Shown one piece after another: positions 1 to 9,097 of a stretch of 64,000 bases of DNA. Position 1 is the stretch's first letter. Each line of letters opens with the position of its first letter. Source of the DNA: Martinezella lusitana (GTDB lineage: Bacteria > Pseudomonadota > Alphaproteobacteria > Rhizobiales > Rhizobiaceae); the NCBI RefSeq assembly GCF_900094565.1, contig NZ_FMAF01000010.1, positions 62,001 through 126,000 of the forward strand. The letters are read 5' to 3'. Under the pieces are notes generated by a model. That model ran no database searches and was not told where the DNA came from. It was given only the letters and a program-made list of their open reading frames with translations. The translations under genes and the position numbers were made by a program.

Positions 1-87
1 CAATCTCCCTTGCACCCGGTAGCAAGCTCGATAAAACTACTTTATTGTCGACAGAAATCAAGCATCCATTCCATTTTTATTTTTTTG

Positions 88-103
88 TGGAATATTCATT
101 CCA
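88..103. promoter_or_regulatory. Palindrome upstream of the LacI-family gene, candidate operator
   Basis: TGGAAT-ATTC-ATTCCA is a perfect 6-4-6 inverted repeat, with a further ATTCCA half-site at 68-73. It lies 15 bases before the ATG of the LacI-family gene and just before its GAGGAGG ribosome binding site. LacI-family proteins often bind such palindromes and regulate themselves, so autoregulation is the simplest reading. This is inference; the AT-rich context makes a chance palindrome possible. Confidence 0.4.
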
Positions 104-118
104 ATTGAGGAGGCAACC

Positions 119-1114
119 ATGCGCAAACGAGCGACGGCGAAAGAGGTGGCGGAAGCCGCCGGCGTGTCAAAATGGACAGTTATCCGTGCATTCACGCCCG
201 GTGCGTCCATTACGGATGTCAGCCGGCAAAAGGTGCTTCAGGCGGCCGAGGCCTTGAACTATTCGCCCAACCTGCTCGCCCGCAGTCTTGCCACGAACAC
301 CACGCATCAGGTCGCCGTCTTTGTCGACGACTTCGCCAATCCGCACAAGCTTCCGGTTCTGGAACTATTGACCGCGCGCCTACAGGCGGAGGGTCTGCTG
401 ACCGTCTTGATCAACATCAACCGCCATTTCGATCACGTTCACGCGTTGATCAATGCCGGCCAGCGGCAATTTGACGCCGTAATCCTGTTCGGCACGGCCT
501 TTCGCGAGGAGACGTTGGGAGATCGGAGGCTTGGCCCAGGTTTCCCGCCGATGTTCGTTCTCGCGAGAGACAGCCAAATCCTCGGCGTCCCCGCCATCGC
601 CTGCAATGCTGAGCTCGCTCTTGGCGAAATCGTCGATTACCTGTTCGACAAGGGATATCGCCGCCCCGGCTTTATGACGGGAGCGAGAACCCTGTCGACG
701 GCGCTTGGCAGGCGCCATCACTATATAAATTTCTGGCGGCGGAAAGGTATCGAAGGCGTCGCGGAGCTGGCCGCCGGGAAATACAGCGCGGAGGCCGGCG
801 CGGAGGCGGCCCGCACTTATTTGAGCGCGACTTCGCCCGCATCGCGCATCGACGTATTGATGTGTGAAAATGACATTCTGGCACTCGGAGCGATGGATGT
901 CGCCCGGAGCGAATTCGGTCTTCGAATTCCACAAGACCTGGCGGTCGTTGGCTTCGATAATATCGAGCTCGGCTGGGCTCCCGCCTACGAATTGACCAGC
1001 TACGAGCAGCCCACCGACGCAATGATCAACGCGCTGGTAGCGATGATAACCAGCAAGCGCGATGCTGATACGGTTGTCATACCGGGACGCCTTGTGCCAA
1101 GATCATCGGCGTAA
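119..1114 (+). CDS. LacI-family transcriptional regulator
   Basis: A 331-residue repressor of normal family length. Residues 5-25 form the LacI helix-turn-helix (TAKEVAEAAGVSKWTVIRA), followed by the hinge-helix segment (YSPNLLARSLATN). The rest is a periplasmic-binding-protein-like effector domain, including the late VVGFDNIE segment typical of the family. The ATG follows a strong GAGGAGG site. The effector is unknown. The nearest transporter on the same strand is the sugar-acid type MFS gene at 2752, so a sugar or sugar-acid ligand is plausible, but the catabolic genes expected beside it are broken or absent. A palindrome at 88-103 may be its own operator. Confidence 0.9.
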   Translation: MRKRATAKEVAEAAGVSKWTVIRAFTPGASITDVSRQKVLQAAEALNYSPNLLARSLATNTTHQVAVFVDDFANPHKLPVLELLTARLQAEGLLTVLININRHFDHVHALINAGQRQFDAVILFGTAFREETLGDRRLGPGFPPMFVLARDSQILGVPAIACNAELALGEIVDYLFDKGYRRPGFMTGARTLSTALGRRHHYINFWRRKGIEGVAELAAGKYSAEAGAEAARTYLSATSPASRIDVLMCENDILALGAMDVARSEFGLRIPQDLAVVGFDNIELGWAPAYELTSYEQPTDAMINALVAMITSKRDADTVVIPGRLVPRSSA

Positions 1115-1439
1115 AATACTTCGAAGAATCGGCCACGAAATACCAGCGGTCGCATTTCTCCTTGAGCCTACCGGATACTCTTGCAATTGAACGTAAGAGG
1201 TCCAGTGAGCGAAATTGTCAAGCGGATGAGGCCACGATCGGGCAGGGTGTAACGACTAAGGGTCGCGGAGAGGCTATCTGTACCTTCACCGGCCTGCTCG
1301 CTGTGTCAGACGTACGTGATGCCATTGGTCTGGCGAGCGGATGTCTGATGCATTGATATGCTTGAGTTTTCGAATACCACAATCATGACCACAGGATTTT
1401 TTGCGCGCGTGATGTCAGCAATCTATCGAGCAGCAACTG
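1115..1439. other. Intergenic stretch with no supported gene
   Basis: Between the LacI gene and the convergent GntR gene only short, unconvincing reading frames occur. No clear terminator, repeat or conserved motif was found. Confidence 0.6.
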
Positions 1440-2156
1440 TCAGCGATCTCTCTGGCTGTCTGTTACGCGTTGTCGAAGGCGGTCCAGATGATACCGCATC
1501 GCAAGTTCGGCACCTTGCATATCTCTTTGCTCGATCGCCCGATAAACAGCTTGGTGCTCGTCGAATACCCTTTTGGCACGTTCTGGCGTCCCTTCGCGCG
1601 TAATGCTGAGCGCGACTTTCATGCCGCGCTCGATCAGATCATGAAGCGATTGCAGCACCTGCAAGAACAGCTCATTTCCGCTCGCGGTGGCGACGGCGCG
1701 ATGAAAGGCAAAGTCTGCGGAGACCGCTAGATTGCCGGTCTCCATTTCTACCCGAATTGCTGTCAATGCGCTCTGAATATCCGCGAGTTGAGAAGCGGTA
1801 TGTCGGAGAGCCGCCAGCGCGGCAGCCTGGCTTTCGACAGCCATCCGCAACTCGAGGCAACGCAGCATCTCGGAGACGTCGGAAGGTTCGGCAAAGCGCG
1901 TCAAGCTTTGCGGCGGTTGTTTTTGAATAAAGGTTCCCGCTCCCTGGCGTGACGCGACAAGACCGTCAGCTTGTAAACGCAACAGCGCCTGACGAACGAT
2001 CGGCCTTGATACGTTAAATGACTGGCATAACTGATTTTCAGACGGCAGCCGATCGCCTTCGCTCAAGGCTCCCGAGATAATCTGCTCGAGTATTTGGCCA
2101 TAGAGCCTGTCGCCCAAGCGCTCTCTTTTCTGCGGGGTGAAAATCAGACCTGTCAC
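1440..2156 (-). CDS. GntR-family regulator, FadR/FCD subgroup
   Basis: A 238-residue protein. Residues 13-77 form the GntR winged helix (YGQILEQIISGALSEGDRLP, then SENQLC and VSRPIVRQAL). About residues 90-225 form an all-helical FCD ligand domain, with ADFAFHRAV carrying one of the usual metal/ligand histidines. FCD regulators usually sense carboxylic acids or sugar acids. The gene is divergent from the remnant sugar-acid genes and MFS carrier starting at 2315, so it probably once controlled that operon. A 29-base palindrome with one mismatch (2232-2260) lies in the divergent promoter region. Length and domain order are normal and the gene looks intact. Confidence 0.88.
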   Translation of the reverse strand: MTGLIFTPQKRERLGDRLYGQILEQIISGALSEGDRLPSENQLCQSFNVSRPIVRQALLRLQADGLVASRQGAGTFIQKQPPQSLTRFAEPSDVSEMLRCLELRMAVESQAAALAALRHTASQLADIQSALTAIRVEMETGNLAVSADFAFHRAVATASGNELFLQVLQSLHDLIERGMKVALSITREGTPERAKRVFDEHQAVYRAIEQRDMQGAELAMRYHLDRLRQRVTDSQRDR

Positions 2157-2231
2157 CTTAGTGCAATCCCTCGCTCATCTCTCCGGTTGCCATCGACGCA
2201 ATCAAGTCTCCATCGCGCCTTGACTTGTAAT

Positions 2232-2260
2232 CTAACTTGTAAATATAAATTACATGTTAG
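2232..2260. promoter_or_regulatory. Large palindrome in the GntR/MFS divergent promoter
   Basis: CTAACTTGTAA, seven spacer bases, then TTACATGTTAG: an 11-7-11 inverted repeat with a single mismatch. It lies between the GntR gene (minus, starting at 2156) and the plus-strand remnant genes and MFS carrier. FadR/FCD regulators bind short palindromes in such positions. The assignment to this GntR protein is inference from location. Confidence 0.5.
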
Positions 2261-2314
2261 CAGTCGCCATACACCTTTAGATGGAAGAACTTCACAAACC
2301 AAGTCAACACGTCA

Positions 2315-2666
2315 TTGAGAAAAGCGCTGCGCGAGGTGTCCGGCATTCTCGTCACTCCGTTCGACCACGACGATCACATTGCGCCCGAGCGTCATACACC
2401 CACGCCTCTAAACCGAATTTCCGGACCCTGGAATGTCGCCTACCGAATGAAACCGCCGGATCCAACGGTACATGGCTACTCGGCGGCCAAACCATGGCGA
2501 TGCCCATTGCGTGCTCGACCCCTATCTGCCGAAGGACTGCTATTTCTAGTTAAGGCCCGATCGACCGGGCTGGGGCGCCGAGATCAACGAAGAATATCTG
2601 GAAACCGACCGGTATGCGCATTGGGAGCGGAAAGTCCCAACAAGGCCGGATGGATCGACAGCCTAA
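2315..2666 (+). pseudogene. Remnants of sugar-acid catabolic genes (DHDPS-family start, enolase-superfamily end)
   Basis: The first 25 codons (SGILVTPFDHDDHIAPE) match the start of dihydrodipicolinate-synthase-family lyases, then similarity is lost. In another frame, from about 2499 to the TAA at 2664-2666, the translation contains VLDPYLPKDCYF, an in-frame TAG at about 2547, then RPDRPGWGAEINEEYL and ERKVPTRPDGS. This resembles the C-terminus of mandelate-racemase/enolase-superfamily sugar-acid dehydratases. The simplest reading is deletion of the middle of a catabolic operon, joining the start of one gene to the end of another. Another open segment runs on to 2755 and overlaps the MFS start (ATGA); I do not recognise it. 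Family assignments are by motif recognition only. Confidence 0.6.
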
Positions 2667-2751
2667 ATGTGACGGCAGCGTTCGACACGGATCTTCTGGG
2701 AGAGAAGATCATAAATGCCCTGAATGAGGGCTGTATTGGGAGGGAAACACT

Positions 2752-4131
2752 ATGACACCGAGCGAGCCTGTCCGTTCCGGCTACCAACGATTTATCGTCC
2801 TTGCGCTGATCACAATCGTCCTGGCATTGAGTACTGGAGACCGGGCGACACTGTCCGTGGCGGGGCCCGGAATTGCGCGAGACCTGGGCATCACCCCGGT
2901 CAACATGGGCTGGCTTTTTTCGGCTTTCTCCTGGAGTTATTTTCTTTCACAGGTGCCGTCCGGCTGGCTCGTCGACCGAACGGGAGCGAAGGCTGCCATT
3001 CTGGTATCGCTTGCCGGATGGTCGGCGACGGTATTCCTGGTCAGCGGCGTTGGTTGGATTGCCTTTCCCGTCGTCGCCCTTTTCATCCTGCGCCTCATAC
3101 TCGGAATTCTCGAAGGCCCGGTCGCACCCGCCTCGGCGCGCATCATAGCTGCGTGGTTTCCTTCCGACGAACGAGGGATTGCTGGCGCGATCTTCAACTC
3201 GGCGCAGTATCTCGCTTTGGCGGTGTTCACGCCCTTGATGGGCGCTCTCTACCACTATTTCGGCTGGGAATCGATTTTCTCGGTGATGGGCGGTCTGGGC
3301 CTCGTCCTTGCCGTTGTCTGGAGCCTGACATATTTCGCACCCAGCCAACATCCGCGTGTTTCTCGGTCCGAGCTCGACTATATCAAGTCGCGAGGCGCCT
3401 TGACGGATGTCGGCGCGAAACCGGCAGCCGATGCGCCGCCGCCACTCGCAACCCGTCAGGCCATCAAGCAGATTCTGACAAACCGGATGCTCGTCGGGAT
3501 CTTCCTGGCGCAATATTGCATCGCTTCACTTTCGACCTTCTTTATCTCATGGTTTCCAAGCTACCTCGTTGAAGCCCGTCATTTTTCGATGCTTCAAGCT
3601 GGGTTCGTCGCGTCCTTGCCGGCGATCTTCGGATGCATCGGTGGGGTGACGACAGGCTTCTTTTCCGATTGGCTGCTTCGCCGGACCGACTCATTGAGCC
3701 TCGCCCGCAAGATCCCAATCACTCTTGGGCTGGGTCTGAGTGCGAGCATCATTCTCTGCAATTACACCGAGGTCAATTTTATCGTGGTGGCGATCATGTG
3801 CGCAGCCTTCTTCGGGAAAGGGTTTGGGGCGCTCGGCTGGACAGTCGTGGCAGACACGGCGCCGAAGGAAGCCATCGGACTGACCGGGGGGCTATTCAAT
3901 GCTGCGGGCAGCGTCGGCGGCATCATTACTCCCGTCGCTATCGGCTATATCATTCAAGGCACCGGCTCGTTTCACGGCGCGCTGCTGTATGTCGGCCTCC
4001 ATGTGATTTGTGCCGTGGTCAGCTACTGGCTACTGGTCGGACCTATCGAACGTTTCACGCTTTTGCCATCCGAGGCGGTATCGATGGGCGCGGGCGAAAT
4101 AACGACGTTGGTCGAAGCCCGAACTGAGTGA
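2752..4131 (+). CDS. MFS transporter, sugar-acid (anion:cation symporter) type
   Basis: A 459-residue major-facilitator protein with about 12 hydrophobic segments in two six-helix halves and a hydrophilic loop near residues 200-230. The N-terminus (YQRFIVLALITIVLALSTGD, then RATLSVAGPGIARDLGI) and the loop motif GWLVDRTGAK are typical of the anion:cation symporter branch, which carries galactonate, glucarate, tartrate and similar acids. The ATG overlaps the end of the preceding remnant reading frame by four bases, as expected for the last gene of an operon whose enzyme genes have decayed. The actual substrate cannot be read from the sequence. The FCD-type GntR upstream is the likely regulator. 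Confidence 0.85.
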   Translation: MTPSEPVRSGYQRFIVLALITIVLALSTGDRATLSVAGPGIARDLGITPVNMGWLFSAFSWSYFLSQVPSGWLVDRTGAKAAILVSLAGWSATVFLVSGVGWIAFPVVALFILRLILGILEGPVAPASARIIAAWFPSDERGIAGAIFNSAQYLALAVFTPLMGALYHYFGWESIFSVMGGLGLVLAVVWSLTYFAPSQHPRVSRSELDYIKSRGALTDVGAKPAADAPPPLATRQAIKQILTNRMLVGIFLAQYCIASLSTFFISWFPSYLVEARHFSMLQAGFVASLPAIFGCIGGVTTGFFSDWLLRRTDSLSLARKIPITLGLGLSASIILCNYTEVNFIVVAIMCAAFFGKGFGALGWTVVADTAPKEAIGLTGGLFNAAGSVGGIITPVAIGYIIQGTGSFHGALLYVGLHVICAVVSYWLLVGPIERFTLLPSEAVSMGAGEITTLVEARTE

Positions 4132-4196
4132 AAGACTTAGCACTGTTTCGAGGTCGTTATCTGTTCTGCTGTTGATCGCAGTCAAGGTTTGCTGCG

Positions 4197-4394
4197 TCAA
4201 GTGCTTGAGGTACGTACATCATATTCGCTGTCGCCGATGTCCTGCCGTGAGCGTAACTCCTTGCCAGCAGGGCAGGTATAGAGATCGCGCCTATCGTCGT
4301 AGGCAAAGTCGGCTCGCTCGAAGGCACAGTGGCGCTGCTCGGACTTGTTGAAGACCAGGATGTGTATGGTCAACCTGTCGCCAACGCTTCGCAA
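4197..4394 (-). pseudogene. Transposase fragment, IS1182-like
   Basis: The minus-strand translation contains HILVFNKSEQ, then FERADFAYDDRRDLYTCPAG and KELR. This is the Cys-containing segment (FxYD..xDxYxCPxGKxL) found in the middle of IS1182-family DDE transposases. Only about 65 residues remain, with no DDE triad and no visible terminal inverted repeats, so this is debris rather than an active element. It lies just downstream of the truncated DUF2934 gene on the same strand and may mark the event that damaged it. Confidence 0.55.
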
Positions 4395-4527
4395 GATCCC
4401 ACTCGCTCATCGGCCAGATAGTATGATGTTCTTGTTCGGTCCCCCTTGCTTCATTGTCATGGTCATCCTCAGCGATAAGATCTTTTAGCGGTTCGGGCTC
4501 GTCCTCTCCGGCCAGTTCATCCGTCCC

Positions 4528-4626
4528 CTACAACCAATGCCGGGACGCCGCGCCGTCGGGGCGGCCTTCATTCTCCCATATTTCATAAGCTCGTCGCCGA
4601 ATCTGCTCGTGCTTATCCGTTCCCAA
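4528..4626 (-). pseudogene. Short DUF2934 protein, ended by an in-frame TAG
   Basis: A TTG start at 4626 follows GAGGAGGAG by about four bases. The 32-residue product contains HEQIRRRAYEIWENEGRPDG and ends at HWL-TAG, which is the DUF2934 motif. The frame stays open after the TAG (GTDELAGEDEPEPLKDLIAE), as in longer family members, so the TAG looks like a nonsense mutation; a natural 32-residue peptide is possible. An exact GGAAC-N16-CGTT promoter sits at 4699-4723 on the same strand, about 75 bases upstream of the start, which supports the start choice and suggests general-stress control. DUF2934 has no known biochemical function. Confidence 0.65.
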
Positions 4627-4698
4627 TGGCTCCTCCTCTAACAAGGGCTGCCGGCGTGCTTAAGCAATCGCTTCCTTCGCGACGCCCTGCACCCTAGT

Positions 4699-4723
4699 AA
4701 CGGCGTATGGCTGCTATTGTTCC
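4699..4723 (-). promoter_or_regulatory. EcfG-type general-stress promoter for the DUF2934 gene
   Basis: Read on the minus strand: GGAAC (4723-4719), 16 bases, CGTT (4702-4699). This matches the alphaproteobacterial EcfG consensus exactly. It points toward the DUF2934 start at 4626. The match is seen in the sequence; control by EcfG is inferred from the known consensus. Confidence 0.7.
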
Positions 4724-4850
4724 GCTTGGAATGCCGGCTGGCCCAACGTTTGCCATTGCGGTAACGGATACCAGCACGGTCATATCGACTTGGATGCAGC
4801 TACCACTGGCTCGGCATGTTGAGGTGTCAGAGACCACTCAATCCCATGAG

Positions 4851-4876
4851 GGAACCATCGGCTTCATATCCTCGTT
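4851..4876 (+). promoter_or_regulatory. EcfG-type general-stress promoter for the DUF2252 gene
   Basis: GGAAC (4851-4855), 17 bases, CGTT (4873-4876), within the accepted 16-17 spacing. The first usable ATG of the DUF2252 gene (4944) is 67 bases downstream. Because this promoter lies inside the longest possible DUF2252 reading frame, which opens at 4707, it argues that translation begins after it. Confidence 0.65.
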
Positions 4877-4943
4877 TACGGGCTTACAGACGCATGAATG
4901 CGCGCCTTTCCTTTGTTGGTGCGCCGCAACCAAATGTAAACCG

Positions 4944-6116
4944 ATGAGTGGCAAGGACCGGACTTCTTTTTTGCATTACCGGCGCGACCTTAAGATGGCG
5001 CGATCCCCGGAAGCGTATATACGGGGAACAACCAAGCTATTCTATGAGTGGCTGGACCAACGCGCTGATACCGGCCCCTGCGGGCCTCACATCTGGATCT
5101 GCGGAGATTGCCACTTGGGCAACCTTGGGGCGTTGGCCGACCGCGACGGTGACGTTGCGGTTCAGATCCGGGACTTTGACCAGACGGTCATCGGCAATCC
5201 GGTCGATGATCTCATTCGCTTGGGCCTTTCGCTCGCGTCGGCTGCGCGCGGCTCGGACTTGCCTGGGGTTACGACTGCGAAAATGTTGGAGGCGCTCATT
5301 GCCGGATATGAGACCGCCTCCGTCGAGGCAGACGGAAGCACTCCGCATCTGCATCAACCAAGGGACATTAGAAAACTTCTGCGGCGTTCCACACGGCGGC
5401 GCTGGCGAAACCTTGCAATGGAGAATTTCCAGACTAAGCACCCTTTGCTTCCCCGCGGCAAGCGCTTATGGCCGTTACACAGAACCGAGCGCACCGCGGT
5501 TCTTGCGCTTTGCAAGCAGACGGAATTGGCAAGGAGTGTCCTTGGACCGGAACGGTTGAGAGGCGGCAAGGAGCGTGTGCTTGATGCCGCCTATTGGATC
5601 AAAGGTTGCAGCTCGCTCGGTCAACTGCGATGTGCGGTTCTCGTTCGAGACGGCAAACATGGACCGGTTTCGTTGCTAGACATCAAGCAAGCCGTTCGGA
5701 CGTGCGCCCCTTCGGCTGCCGGGGCTGTGATGCCGTCCGATCCCGCCGAAAGAGTCGTGACAGGAGCAAAGGCACTTTCGCCCAATCTCGGCGATCGGAT
5801 GATCGCGTCGCATGTGATGAACAATGCTGTCATTGTTCGAGAGATCGCGCCTCAAGATAAAAAGTTCGAAGTAGGCCGCCTTGCAGACGACGAAATCTGC
5901 GCAATTGCCCGCTACCTCGGAGGAGTTGTGGGTCACGCTCACGGTCGACAGATGGATCATCAGACATGGCGATCATGGACTGTCGAACTGAGGAATGCAC
6001 GCCGAAAAAAGCCAGATGCTCCATCATGGCTTTGGTCGAGCGTAATCGAACTCCTGTCCATTCACGACAAAGCCTATCTCGAGCATTGCAGGCGATTTGC
6101 GCTCACGCACCGTTAA
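4944..6116 (+). CDS. DUF2252 family protein, probably stress-induced
   Basis: About 390 residues from the ATG at 4944. Recognisable DUF2252 blocks are KMARSPEAYIRGTTKLFYEW, then IWICGDCHLGNLG, IRDFDQTVIGNPVDDLIRLG, the late VVGHAHGRQ and the terminal AYLEHC segment. The GDxHxxN and DFD elements resemble the catalytic loops of aminoglycoside-kinase-like folds, to which DUF2252 is distantly related; no substrate is established. The frame is open from 4707, but residues encoded by 4707-4943 show no family similarity and contain an EcfG-type promoter, so I use the later start. There is no strong ribosome binding site there, and an ATG near 4995 is an alternative. Confidence 0.82.
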   Translation: MSGKDRTSFLHYRRDLKMARSPEAYIRGTTKLFYEWLDQRADTGPCGPHIWICGDCHLGNLGALADRDGDVAVQIRDFDQTVIGNPVDDLIRLGLSLASAARGSDLPGVTTAKMLEALIAGYETASVEADGSTPHLHQPRDIRKLLRRSTRRRWRNLAMENFQTKHPLLPRGKRLWPLHRTERTAVLALCKQTELARSVLGPERLRGGKERVLDAAYWIKGCSSLGQLRCAVLVRDGKHGPVSLLDIKQAVRTCAPSAAGAVMPSDPAERVVTGAKALSPNLGDRMIASHVMNNAVIVREIAPQDKKFEVGRLADDEICAIARYLGGVVGHAHGRQMDHQTWRSWTVELRNARRKKPDAPSWLWSSVIELLSIHDKAYLEHCRRFALTHR

Positions 6117-6718
6117 TGGTCGCTGCCATCCGACTGAAATATTGAGACGGTGGCCTAGCATAAAACAGGTTGCCGGGCTTGGCAGACGGCGACATGAGAA
6201 CGGGTCTCGATAGCCTTCCACGTGCTCACCGGATTGCGGCTTTACCCGCGCGGTTCGCGATAAAGTGGCTGCGGTAGAGCGCTTGCAGCGCGACATTCGC
6301 AATCCTGATGAGCACGCCCTCTAAGGTGCGCCGCGGTGCCGGACGAGGAGCCGGCATAGGGGTACCGCGACGCACCCCGGAGAGGAGGAAGACGGCACGC
6401 TCTCCTCCGCTTTCGGAACTCATGGCGACTGCCGGTGTTCCATCCGTCGAGGGCTTTTTCTTCCACTTTTTCGAGGAGACGCCTCGTGAAGCACTCAATG
6501 CGCGTCACTTTTCGCGCGCCATGCCGCAACTGAAATGCAATGCCGAGCGTAGAATACGCCAGCCGTTCTAATCCACCGAAGTCGAGTAAACCTTTCCAAT
6601 AGCTAACAATAACACGCGGCGAAGGCTTACCGCGAACGAAGCGGATCGGGTCCAGAGCTGTTATCAAAGCCGCATACCAAGGTTGTCATTATACGGGAAA
6701 GCAACCAGTGCCTTCCGA
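6117..6718. other. Intergenic region with no supported gene
   Basis: Two overlapping minus-strand frames (6226-6498 and 6242-6667) are open but match no family I know and lack convincing ribosome binding sites. They might be a frameshifted old gene. No repeats or promoter motifs were recognised. Confidence 0.5.
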
Positions 6719-8653
6719 TCAGAGCTCTTCCCAACCGGTGGCCGCCACTACCGCGCTGCCCGTCCCCCCGAAGGCGCCGGCAAGCTTTGCACGGAGCGAT
6801 CTGGCGGGCGACACTGCGGGAGCCGACTTTTGGGTGGTGGCGACCGGCCGGTGATGGCTTCGAACGTCTTGGAGGGTGAATTGCCCGAGCAGATCGTTCA
6901 AGGCCGATACTTCCTTGGCCAGGCTGTAGCTCGCGGCGGTGGATTCCTCGACCATCGCGGCATTCTGTTGCGTTCCCTGGTCGATGCTGTTGACGGCCGT
7001 GTTGATCTCTTGCAATCCGGTCGCCTGTTCGCGGGCGGCTTCGACGATCGCGCGGACGTTGCCATCGATTTCCTCAACCTCGTTGACGATCTGCTGGAGC
7101 GACTGCCCGGTTCTCGTAACGAGATCGACGCCGCTGTTGACCTGTTGGCCTGATGTCGAAATGAGCGCCTTGATCTCCTTGGCCGCCTTGGCCGAGCGCT
7201 GCGCCAGTTCCCGCACTTCCTGGGCGACAACCGCAAAACCCTTGCCGGCATCGCCAGCCCGAGCCGCCTCGACGCCTGCATTGAGGGCAAGCAGGTTTGT
7301 CTGGAAAGCAATATCGTCGATAACGCCGATGATGTTGCTGATCTCGCTCGATGACTTCGAGATTGCTTCCATGGCCGCGACCGCCTCGCGCATTACGTCG
7401 CCTGACTTCTGCGCTCCGACACGAGCGCGGCCAACGAGTGCACCTGCCTCCTCCGCCCGGCGGGTAGAATCCTTGACGGTGGTGGTGATCTCTTCCAGAG
7501 CTGCGGCAGTTTCCTCGACCGAAGCGGCCTGCTGTTCCGTGCGCTTGGAGAGGTCGTCGGAGGCTGATCGGATCTGGTTCGCGCCGGCGGCGATCGCCTG
7601 GCCGCCCTGGCCAACCGCACGCAGTGTTTCCTCGAGCTTTGCCATGGATGCGTTGAAATCCGCCCTCAGCTGGTCAAGGTGAGCAACGAAGGGCTTTTCA
7701 ATGCGATAGACCACGTTGCCATTCGAAAGCTCTGCCAGGCCGCTCGCCAAACCATCGACGGCAAATTGAGTATCAGCCGCATCCTTGGCTTTCTGCGCTT
7801 CGCGTTCGAGCCTGTCCTTCTCCGAGAGACTACGGTCGGCATCGGCCTCCTTCTCCAGGCGGATACGCTCGACAGCGTTGTCCCGGAAGATCGCGACAGC
7901 GGCGGCCATTTGACCGACCTCGTCCCTGCGCTCGATACCCGAAATGGCTTCATCGGTCTCACCCTTTGCCAGCGAGACCATACGGGCACGCAGCCGCTCG
8001 ACGGGGGCAGTGATGCCACGGGCAGAAATCAGCACGGCAATCAAGATTGCTGCTGCAAAGATGATACCGAGCGTCATTAAGGTATAGATGATGGTCTCGG
8101 CTGTCTGGGCGCCAAGCGTAGTGCTTTTGGCAGCAATGTTCTTGTTGAAGGTATCGAGCCAGTTGCGAACCGCAAGCACTTCTGCTCCGGTCAGAGGATC
8201 TGCTTGTTTCAGTAGGCGCGTGGCTGTTTCGTTGTCATCCGCAATTCCGGCCTTTACAGCCTGATCGGTCAAGGCAATGATATTGTTGGCCCGGACAATG
8301 AGCGCGTCAATCGCTGTCGCTTCGGCGGGAACAAGTCGCCCGGCTGTCGCCAGACGGTCGAGGAGGACCCTCTTGTTCTCGTCGTAATCCTTGGTAAACT
8401 TCGCCATTTCCTGATCTTTCGAGCTGTAGACCAGGATTTGATAGGCGTTGTAGCTGAGTGCAACTACTCGCTGGCTGGCTCGCGCCATCTCCACAGCCGC
8501 CGCCTCATCGTTCGAGATGAAACTCGAATAAGTATCAACAGTGCTCTTGTACTGGCTGGATAGGACGAGCAGTCCTCCAATGCCGATCAGACAGATCGGA
8601 ATAATGATGGACAGGATTTTTGTTCTGATCTTGGCATTCTGTAGAAGTGACAT
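6719..8653 (-). CDS. Methyl-accepting chemotaxis protein
   Basis: A 644-residue membrane chemoreceptor. From the ATG at 8653 (MSLLQNAKIRTKIL) there is one transmembrane helix at about 12-32, a helical periplasmic sensor rich in A/E/T, a second helix at about 185-210, a HAMP domain (ISARGITAPVERLRARM onward), a second HAMP-like region, and the long signalling coiled coil. The hairpin tip is NLLALNAGVEAARAGDAGKG, nearly identical to the family consensus. The C-terminus ends GWEEL, close to the WEEF-type tether pentapeptide of rhizobial receptors that recruits CheR/CheB. The frame is open 31 codons further upstream, but those residues are not typical. No ligand can be assigned, and no che genes are nearby. 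Confidence 0.92.
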   Translation of the reverse strand: MSLLQNAKIRTKILSIIIPICLIGIGGLLVLSSQYKSTVDTYSSFISNDEAAAVEMARASQRVVALSYNAYQILVYSSKDQEMAKFTKDYDENKRVLLDRLATAGRLVPAEATAIDALIVRANNIIALTDQAVKAGIADDNETATRLLKQADPLTGAEVLAVRNWLDTFNKNIAAKSTTLGAQTAETIIYTLMTLGIIFAAAILIAVLISARGITAPVERLRARMVSLAKGETDEAISGIERRDEVGQMAAAVAIFRDNAVERIRLEKEADADRSLSEKDRLEREAQKAKDAADTQFAVDGLASGLAELSNGNVVYRIEKPFVAHLDQLRADFNASMAKLEETLRAVGQGGQAIAAGANQIRSASDDLSKRTEQQAASVEETAAALEEITTTVKDSTRRAEEAGALVGRARVGAQKSGDVMREAVAAMEAISKSSSEISNIIGVIDDIAFQTNLLALNAGVEAARAGDAGKGFAVVAQEVRELAQRSAKAAKEIKALISTSGQQVNSGVDLVTRTGQSLQQIVNEVEEIDGNVRAIVEAAREQATGLQEINTAVNSIDQGTQQNAAMVEESTAASYSLAKEVSALNDLLGQFTLQDVRSHHRPVATTQKSAPAVSPARSLRAKLAGAFGGTGSAVVAATGWEEL

Positions 8654-9097
8654 GGCATAGCTCGCGCAACATGATGAGCCGGGAAATACGCGCGATGAAA
8701 GACTCGCGTGTGGCGACAATTGTCTGTTTTCCGATTGGAACATCACAGAGAAAGAGCATCCTGCTCATCGCCGACGGCGCTGTACACGAACATAACCACG
8801 CCAACCTGACAAAAGATTTAATAGTTTGCATTGGCCATAAGTATTAGCCTTCTCAAAGGCGTATCGGAGCATGTCAAACATCGTTCATCGATGTTGCTCG
8901 AAACTCCCATGATTGAGCTTAAGAAAAACAAGATCCAAGCAATGAAGAGAGCAAAGTCGAGGAACAACGCGAGTTCGGCAATCGAGGACGGAGCAAGCAT
9001 ATCCAAAGAAGTAACACGTTATCGTTTAACGGTGGCATTGAAGGACGCTGCGTTATGGCTGCACCTTCGATCCTTCGCGAATGCAGCCCGAAATCAT
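8654..9097. other. Intergenic region with no supported gene
   Basis: The region must hold the promoter of the chemoreceptor and the 3' end signals of the carbonic anhydrase gene. It is AT-richer than its surroundings around 8800-8960. Short frames on both strands lack family features. Confidence 0.5.

Noticed and set aside
4707..4943. N-terminal extension of the DUF2252 frame
   Set aside because: It contains one EcfG-type promoter and overlaps another on the opposite strand, and its translation has no family similarity.
6226..6667. Possible frameshifted gene on the minus strand between DUF2252 and the chemoreceptor
   Set aside because: Two overlapping open frames exist but neither matches a known family or has a convincing ribosome binding site.
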